The notes under the pieces are model-generated. The model ran no database searches. It was not told the DNA's origin and saw nothing but the letters and a program-made list of their open reading frames with translations. The position numbers and the translations under genes were made by a program. Positions 54,787 to 64,000 of a stretch of 64,000 nucleotides of DNA are shown in pieces. Source of the DNA: Glandiceps talaboti. Lineage: Eukaryota > Hemichordata > Enteropneusta > Spengelidae. The first letter of the stretch is position 1. Every line of letters begins with the position of its first letter. The stretch lies in contig NC_135561.1 in the NCBI RefSeq assembly GCF_964340395.1, positions 21,285,986 to 21,349,985 on the forward strand, given 5' to 3'.

Positions 54787-57700
54787 ATCAGAGATGTCAA
54801 TTAGTATAAGGATATCAGAGATGTCAATTAATGTAAGGATGTCAGAGATGTCAATTAGTGTGAGGATATCAGAGATATCAATTAGTGTGAGGATATCAGA
54901 GATGTCAATTAGTATAAGGATATCAGAGATGTCAATTAGTATAAGGATATCAGAGATGTCAATTAGTGTGAGGATATCAGAGATGTCAATTAGTATAAGG
55001 ATATCAGAGATGTCAATTAATGTAAGGATATCATAGATGTCAATTAGTGTGAGGATATCAGAGATATCAATTAGTGTGGGGATATCAGAGATGTCAATTA
55101 GTGTGAGGATATCAGAGATATCAATTAGTATAAGGATATCAGAGATGTCAATTGGTATAAGGATATCAGAGATGTCAATTAGTATAAGGATATCAGGGAT
55201 GTCAATTAGTATAAGGATATCAGAGATGTCAATTAGTGTGAGGATATCAGAGATGTCAATTAGTGTGAGGATATCAGAGATGTCAATTAGTATAAGGATA
55301 TCAGAGATGTCAATTAGTATAAGGATATCAGAGATGTCAATTAGTATAAGGATATCAGAGATGTCAATTAGTGTGAGGATATCAGAGATGTCAATTAGTG
55401 TGAGGATATCAGAGATGTCAATTAATGTAAGGATATCAGAGATGTCAATTAGTGTAAGGATATCAGAGATGTCAATTAGTATAAGGATATCAGAGATGTC
55501 AATTAATGTGAGGATATCAGAGATGTCAATTAGTATAAGGATAACAGAGATGTCAATTAGTATAAGGATATCAGAGATGTCAATTAATGTGAGGATATCA
55601 GAGATGTCAATTAGTATAAGGATATCAGAGATGTCAATTAGTATAAGGATATCAGAGATGTCAATTAGTGTAAGGATATCAGAGATGTCAATTAGTATAA
55701 GGATATCAGAGATGTCAATTAGTATAAGGATATCAGAGATGTCAATTAGTATAAGGATATCAGAGATGTCAGTTAGTATAAGGATATCAGAGATGTCAAT
55801 TAGTATAAGGATATCAGAGATGTCAATTAGTATAAGGATATCAGAGATGTCAATTAGTATAAGGATATCAGAGATGTCAATTAGTATAAGGATATCAGAG
55901 ATGTCAGTTAGTATAAGGATATCAGAGATGTCAATTAGTATAAGGATATCAGAGATGTCAGTTAGTATAAGGATATCAGAGATGTCAATTAGTATAAGGA
56001 TATCAGAGATGTCAATTAGTATAAGGATATCAGAGATGTCAATTAGTGTGAGGATATCAGAGATGTCAATTAGTATAAGGATATCAGAGATGTCAATTAG
56101 TATAAGGATATCAAAGATGTCAATTAGTATAAGGATATCAGAGATGTCAATTAGTATAAGGATATCAGAGATGTCAATTAATGTGAGGATATCAGAGATG
56201 TCAATTAGTGTGAGGATATCAGAGATATCAATTAGTATAAGGATATCAGGGATGTCAATTAGTTTGAGGATATCAGAGATGTCAATTAGTATAAGGATAT
56301 CAGAGATGTCAATTAATGTAAGGATATCAGAGATGTCAATTTTAGTATAAAGATATCATAGATGTCAATTAGTATAAGGATATCAGAGATGTCAATTAGT
56401 GTAAGGATATCAGGGATGTCAATTAATGTAAGGATATCATAGATGTCAATTAGTGTGAGGATATCAGAGATGTCAATTAGTGTAAGGATATCAGAGATGT
56501 CAATTAGTATAAGGATATCAGAGATGTCAATTAGTATAAGGATAACAGAGATGTCAATTAGTATAAGGATATCAGAGATGTCAATTAGTATAAGGATATC
56601 AGAGATGTCAATTAGTATAAGGATATCAGAGATATCAATTAGTATAAGGATATCAGAGATGTCAATTAGTGTAAGGATATCAGAGATGTCAATTAGTGTG
56701 AGGATATCAGAGATATCAATTAGTGTGAGGATATCAGACATGTCAATTAGTTTGAGGATATCAGAGATGTCAATTAGTGTGAGGATATCAGAGATGTCAA
56801 TTAATGTAAGGATATCAGAGATGTCAATTAGTGTAAGGATATCAGAGATGTCAATTAGTGTGAGGATATCAGAGATGTCAATTAGTGTGAGGATATCAGA
56901 GATGTCAATTAATGTAAGGATATCAGAGATGTCAATAAATGTTAGGATATCAGAGATGTCAATTAGTGTAAGGATATCAGAGATGTCAATTAGTATAAGG
57001 ATAACAGAGATGTCAATTAGTATAAGGATATCAGAGATGTCAATTAGTGTAAGGATATCAGAGATGTCAATTAGTGTAAGGATATCAGAGATGTCAATTA
57101 GTATAAGGATATCAGAGATGTCAATTAGTGTAAGGATATCAGAGGTGTCAATTAGTGTGAGGATATCAGACATGTCAATTAGTTTGAGGATATCAGAGAT
57201 GTCAATTAGTGTGAGGATATCAGAGATGTCAATTAATGTAAGGATATCAGAGATGTCAATTAGTGTGAGGATATCAGAGATATCAATTAGTGTGAGGATA
57301 TCAGACATGTCAATTAGTTTGAGGATATCAGAGATGTCAATTAGTGTGAGGATATCAGAGATGTCAATTAATGTAAGGATATCAGAGATGTCAATTAGTG
57401 TAAGGATATCAGAGATGTCAATTAGTGTGAGGATATCAGAGATGTCAATTAGTGTGAGGATATCAGAGATGTCAATTAGTATAAGGATATCAGAGATGTC
57501 AATTAGTGTGAGGATATCAGAGATGTCAATTAGTATAAGGATATCAGAGATGTCAATTAATGTAAGGATATCATAGATGTCAATTAGTGTGAGGATATCA
57601 GAGATATCAATTAGTGTGAGGATATCAGAGATGTCAATTAGTGTGAGGATATCAGAGATATCAATTAGTATAAGGATATCAGAGATGTCAATTGGTATAA

Positions 57701-60700
57701 GGATATCAGAGATGTCAATTAGTATAAGGATATCAGAGATGTCAATTAGTATAAGGATATCAGAGATGTCAATTAGTGTGAGGATATCAGAGATGTCAAT
57801 TAGTGTGAGGATATCAGAGATGTCAATTAGTGTAAGGATATCAGAGATGTCAATTAGTATAAGGATATCAGAGATGTCAATTAATGTGAGGATATCAGAG
57901 ATGTCAATTAGTATAAGGATAACAGAGATGTCAATTAGTATAAGGATATCAGAGATGTCAATTAATGTGAGGATATCAGAGATGTCAATTAGTATAAGGA
58001 TATCAGAGATGTCAATTAGTATAAGGATATCAGAGATGTCAATTAGTGTAAGGATATCAGAGATGTCAATTAGTATAAGGATATCAGAGATGTCAATTAG
58101 TATAAGGATATCAGAGATGTCAATTAGTATAAGGATATCAGAGATGTCAATTAGTATAAGGATATCAGAGATGTCAATTAGTATAAGGATATCAAAGATG
58201 TCAATTAGTATAAGGATATCAGAGATGTCAATTAGTATAAGGATATCAGAGATGTCAATTAATGTGAGGATATCAGAGATGTCAATTAGTGTGAGGATAT
58301 CAGAGATATCGATTAGTATAAGGATATCAGGGATGTCAATTAGTTTGAGGATATCAGAGATGTCAATTAGTATAAGGATATCAGAGATATCAATTAGTAT
58401 AAGGATATCAGAGATGTCAATTAGTGTAAGGATATCAGAGATGTCAATTAGTATAAGGATATCAGAGATATCAATTAGTATAAGGATATCAGAGATGTCA
58501 ATTAGTGTAAGGATATCAGAGATGTCAATTAGTATAAGGATATCAGAGATGTCAATTAGTATAAGGATATCAAAGATGTCAATTAGTATAAGGATATCAG
58601 ACATGTCAATTAGTGTGGGGATATCAGAGATGTCAATTAGTGTGAGGATATCAGAGATGTCAATTAGTATAAGGATATCAGAGATGTCAATTAGTATAAG
58701 GATATCAGAGATGTCAATTAGTATAAGGATATCAAAGATGTCAATTAGTATAAGGATATCAGACATGTCAATTAGTGTGGGGATATCAGAGATGTCAATT
58801 AGTGTGAGGATATCAGAGATGTCAATTAGTATAAGGATATCAGACATGTCAATTAGTGTGGGGATATCAGAGATGTCAATTAGTGTGAGGATATCAGACA
58901 TGTCAATTAGTGTGGGGATATCAGAGATGTCAATTAGTGTGAGGATATCAGAGATGTCAATTAGTATAAGGATATCAGACATGTCAATTAGTGTGGGGAT
59001 ATCAGAGATGTCAATTAGTGTGAGGATATCAGAGATGTCAATTAGTATAAGGATATCAGAGATGTCAATTAGTATAAGGATATCAGAGATGTCAATTACT
59101 GTGAGGATATCAGAGATGTCAATTAATGTAAGGATATCAGAGATGTCAATTAGTATAAGGATATCAGAGATGTCAATTAGTGTAAGGATATCAGGGATGT
59201 CAATTAATGTAAGGATATCATAGATGTCAATTAGTGTGAGGATATCAGAGATGTCAATTAGTGTAAGGATATCAGAGATGTCAATTAGTATAAGGATATC
59301 AGAGATGTCAATTAGTATAAGGATAACAGAGATGTCAATTAGTATAAGGATATCAGAGATGTCAATTAGTGTGAGGATAACAGAGATGTCAATTAGTATA
59401 AGGATATCAGAGATGTCAATTAGTGTGAGGATAACAGAGATGTCAATTAGTATAAGGATATCAGAGATGTCAATTAGTATAAGGATATCAGAGATGTCAA
59501 TTAGTATAAGGATATCAGAGATGTCAATTAATGTAAGGATATCATAGATGTCAATTAGTGTGAGGATATCAGAGATGTCAATTAGTGTAAGGATATCAGA
59601 GATGTCAATTAGTATAAGGATATCAGAGATGTCAATTAGTATAAGGATAACAGAGATGTCAATTAGTATAAGGATATCAGAGATGTCAATTAGTGTGAGG
59701 ATAACAGAGATGTCAATTAGTATAAGGATATCAGAGATGTCAATTAGTGTGAGGATAACAGAGATGTCAATTAGTATAAGGATATCAGAGATGTCAATTA
59801 GTATAAGGATATCAGAGATGTCAATTAGTATAAGGATATCAGAGATGTCAATTAATGTAAGGATATCATAGATGTCAATTAGTGTGAGGATATCAGAGAT
59901 ATCAATTAGTGTGAGGATATCAGACATGTCAATTAGTTTGAGGATATCAGAGATGTCAATTAGTGTGAGGATATCAGAGATGTCAATTAGTATAAGGATA
60001 TCAGAGATGTCAATTAGTGTAAGGATATCAGAGATGTCAATTAGTGTGAGGATATCAGAGATGTCAATTAGTGTGAGGATATCAGAGATGTCAATTAATG
60101 TAAGGATATCAGAGATGTCAATTAATGTTAGGATATCAGAGATGTCAATTAGTGTAAGGATATCAGAGATGTCAATTAGTATAAGGATAACAGAGATGTC
60201 AATTAGTATAAGGATATCAGAGATGTCAATTAGTGTAAGGATATCAGAGATGTCAATTAGTATAAGGATATCAGAGATGTCAATTAGTGTGAGGATATCA
60301 GAGATGTCAATTAGTGTGAGGATATCAGAGATGTCAATTAGTATAAGGATATCAGAGATGTCAATTAGTGTGAGGATATCAGAGATATCAATTAGTGTGA
60401 GGATATCAGACATGTCAATTAGTTTGAGGATATCAGAGATGTCAATTAGTGTGAGGATATCAGAGATGTCAATTAATGTAAGGATATCAGAGATGTCAAT
60501 TAGTGTAAGGATATCAGAGATGTCAATTAGTGTGAGGATATCAGAGATGTCAATTAGTGTGAGGATATCAGAGATATCAATTAGTGTGAGGATATCAGAG
60601 ATGTCAATTAATGTAAGGATATCAGAGATGTCAATTTTAGTATAAAGATATCATAGATGTCAATTAGTATAAGGATATCAGGGATGTCAATTAATGTAAG

Positions 60701-63700
60701 GATATCATAGATGTCAATTAATGTGAGGATATCAGAGATGTCAATTAGTGTAAGGATATCAGAGATGTCAATTAGTATAAGGATATCAGAGATGTCAGTT
60801 AGTATAAGGATATCAGAGATGTCAATTAGTTTGAGGATATCGGAGATGTCAATTAGTGTGAGGATATCAGAGATGTCAATTAATGTAAGGATATCAGAGA
60901 TGTCAATTAGTATAAGGATATCAGAGATGTCAATTAGTGTAAGGATATCAGAGATGTCAGTTAGTATAAGGATATCAGAGATGTCAATTAGTGTGAGGAT
61001 ATCAGAGATGTCAATTAGTGTAAGGATAACAGAGATGTCAATTAGTACAAGGATATCAGAGATGTCAATTGGTATAAGGATATCAGAGATGTCAATTAGT
61101 GTAAGGATATCAGAGATGTCAATTAGTGTGAGGATATCAGAGATGTCAATTAATGTGAGGATATCAGAGATGTCAATTAGTGTAAGGATAACAGAGATGT
61201 CAATTAGTACAAGGATATCAGAGATGTCAATTGGTATAAGGATATCAGAGATGTCAATTAGTATAAGGATATCAGAGATGTCAATTAGTGTGAGGATATC
61301 AGAGATGTCAATTAGTGTAAGGATAACAGAGATGTCAATTAGTATAAGGATATCAGAGATGTCAATTAGTATAAGGATATCATAGATATCAATTAGTATA
61401 AGGATATCAGAGATGTCAATTAGTATAAGGATAACAGAGATGTCAATTAGTATAAGGATATCATAGATATCAATTAGTATAAGGATATCAGAGATGTCAA
61501 TTAGTATAAGGATATCAGAGATGTCAATTAGTATAAGGATATCAGAGATATCAATTAGTATAAGGATATCAGAGATGTCAATTAGTGTAAGGATATCAGA
61601 GATGTCAATTAGTATAAGGATATCAGAGATATCAATTAGTATAAGGATATCAGAGATGTCAATTAGTGTAAGGATATCAGAGATGTCAATTAGTATAAGG
61701 ATATCAGAGATGTCAATTAGTATAAGGATATCAAAGATGTCAATTAGTATAAGGATATCAGACATGTCAATTAGTGTGGGGATATCAGAGATGTCAATTA
61801 GTATAAGGATATCAGAGATGTCAATTAGTATAAGGATATCAGAGATGTCAATTAGTATAAGGATATCAAAGATGTCAATTAGTATAAGGATATCAGACAT
61901 GTCAATTAGTGTGGGGATATCAGAGATGTCAATTAGTGTGAGGATATCAGAGATGTCAATTAGTATAAGGATATCAGACATGTCAATTAGTGTGGGGATA
62001 TCAGAGATGTCAATTAGTGTGAGGATATCAGACATGTCAATTAGTGTGGGGATATCAGAGATGTCAATTAGTGTGAGGATATCAGAGATGTCAATTAGTA
62101 TAAGGATATCAGACATGTCAATTAGTGTGGGGATATCAGAGATGTCAATTAGTGTGAGGATATCAGAGATGTCAATTAGTATAAGGATATCAGAGATGTC
62201 AATTAGTATAAGGATATCAGAGATGTCAATTACTGTGAGGATATCAGAGATGTCAATTAATGTAAGGATATCAGAGATGTCAATTTTAGTATAAAGATAT
62301 CATAGATGTCAATTAGTATAAGGATATCAGGGATGTCAATTAATGTAAGGATATCATAGATGTCAATTAGTGTGAGGATATCAGAGATGTCAATTAGTGT
62401 AAGGATATCAGAGATGTCAATTAGTATAAGGATATCAGAGATGTCAATTAGTATAAGGATAACAGAGATGTCAATTAGTATAAGGATATCAGAGATGTCA
62501 ATTAGTGTGAGGATAACAGAGATGTCAATTAGTATAAGGATATCAGAGATGTCAATTAGTGTGAGGATAACAGAGATGTCAATTAGTATAAGGATATCAG
62601 AGATGTCAATTAGTATAAGGATATCAGAGATGTCAATTAGTATAAGGATATCAGAGATGTCAATTAATGTAAGGATATCATAGATGTCAATTAGTGTGAG
62701 GATATCAGAGATATCAATTAGTGTGAGGATATCAGACATGTCAATTAGTTTGAGGATATCAGAGATGTCAATTAGTGTGAGGATATCAGAGATGTCAATT
62801 AGTATAAGGATATCAGAGATGTCAATTAGTGTAAGGATATCAGAGATGTCAATTAGTGTGAGGATATCAGAGATGTCAATTAGTGTGAGGATATCAGAGA
62901 TGTCAATTAATGTAAGGATATCAGAGATGTCAATTAATGTTAGGATATCAGAGATGTCAATTAGTGTAAGGATATCAGAGATGTCAATTAGTATAAGGAT
63001 AACAGAGATGTCAATTAGTATAAGGATATCAGAGATGTCAATTAGTGTAAGGATATCAGAGATGTCAATTAGTATAAGGATATCAGAGATGTCAATTAGT
63101 GTGAGGATATCAGAGATGTCAATTAGTGTGAGGATATCAGAGATGTCAATTAGTATAAGGATATCAGAGATGTCAATTAGTGTGAGGATATCAGAGATAT
63201 CAATTAGTGTGAGGATATCAGACATGTCAATTAGTTTGAGGATATCAGAGATGTCAATTAGTGTGAGGATATCAGAGATGTCAATTAATGTAAGGATATC
63301 AGAGATGTCAATTAGTGTAAGGATATCAGAGATGTCAATTAGTGTGAGGATATCAGAGATGTCAATTAGTGTGAGGATATCAGAGATATCAATTAGTGTG
63401 AGGATATCAGAGATGTCAATTAATGTAAGGATATCAGAGATGTCAATTTTAGTATAAAGATATCATAGATGTCAATTAGTATAAGGATATCAGGGATGTC
63501 AATTAATGTAAGGATATCATAGATGTCAATTAATGTGAGGATATCAGAGATGTCAATTAGTGTAAGGATATCAGAGATGTCAATTAGTATAAGGATATCA
63601 GAGATGTCAGTTAGTATAAGGATATCAGAGATGTCAATTAGTTTGAGGATATCGGAGATGTCAATTAGTGTGAGGATATCAGAGATGTCAATTAATGTAA

Positions 63701-64000
63701 GGATATCAGAGATGTCAATTAGTATAAGGATATCAGAGATGTCACTTAGTGTAAGGATATCAGAGATGTCAGTTAGTATAAGGATATCAGAGATGTCAAT
63801 TAGTGTGAGGATATCAGAGATGTCAATTAGTGTAAGGATAACAGAGATGTCAATTAGTACAAGGATATCAGAGATGTCAATTGGTATAAGGATATCAGAG
63901 ATGTCAATTAGTGTAAGGATATCAGAGATGTCAATTAGTGTGAGGATATCAGAGATGTCAATTAATGTGAGGATATCAGAGATGTCAATTAGTGTAAGGA
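54787..64000. repeat. 27-bp minisatellite array, more than 340 copies, continues past the window
   Basis: Core ATATCAGAGATGTCAATTAG plus a 7-base variable tail (TATAAGG, TGTGAGG, TGTAAGG). Rare 29-bp units with GTCAATTTTAGTATAAAG occur at about 56341, 60636, 62285 and 63448. Blocks are copied: 59224-59547 and 59548-59871 repeat 324 bp, and 62360-64000 matches 59548-61188 with an offset of 2812 bp. Frames stay open on both strands (MSISVRISE and SDILTLIDI) purely because of the 27-bp period. Confidence 0.97.

Noticed and set aside
54040-54804. Long frames of alternating YLSI and HPSI residues
   Set aside because: Translation of tetranucleotide microsatellites.
56313-60413. 1366-codon minus-strand open frame (SDILTLIDI repeats) and the matching long plus-strand frames
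   Set aside because: The frame follows from a 27-bp repeat being a multiple of three with no stop in the unit. Both strands and several frames are open, and it ends wherever a 29-bp unit occurs.

Overview
This is eukaryotic DNA: an AT-rich, intron-bearing window from an animal, probably an invertebrate. The protein families (death effector domains, pentraxin, GAIN/GPS, SH2) are metazoan. The local multiplication of DED genes and the heavy minisatellite load would suit an amphioxus- or hemichordate-like genome, but the sequence alone does not fix the taxon. Every coding exon I can support lies on the minus strand. About a third of the window is tandem repeat. I built the multi-exon models by hand from GT/AG sites and reading-phase agreement, without transcripts.

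Layout. 1-6833: a single-DED exon (6521-6833) and, beyond a 6-kb array of a 25-bp unit, a possible exon encoding a hydrophobic segment (1-84). 8339-15033: a short gene with a signal-peptide exon (14928-15033) and two cysteine-containing exons (8741-8889, 8339-8539). Its large intron holds a 32-bp minisatellite and another DED first exon (11370-11769) in a compatible splice phase. 18220-31004: an 11-exon gene for a 642-residue secreted protein with signal peptide, pentraxin domain, Pro/Thr/Ser linker and GAIN-like region, whose GPS motif ends at a stop codon just after the expected cleavage position. Its first exon and promoter are a duplicate of the 14.2-15.4 kb segment.

34210-45136: four intronless-coding tandem-DED genes (two death effector domains each, FLIP-like layout), plus a relic of a fifth copy at 36.8 kb. 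Their flanks are also duplicated, so the cluster grew by tandem duplication. Two copies share a probable 3'-UTR intron, and the best-matched pair shares an upstream block with GAAAC-type and TATA-like motifs.

48390-53946: the last eight coding exons of an SH2 gene, including a 17-nt microexon. The 5' part lies beyond a 10-kb block of microsatellite and 27-bp minisatellite that runs to the window edge. 54.1-64.0 kb is entirely repeat.

Taken together, the window pairs likely cytoplasmic adaptors of death or inflammatory signalling (DED, SH2) with secreted pentraxin/GAIN-type proteins. An innate-immune role for the neighbourhood is an inference from the families, not something the sequence shows.
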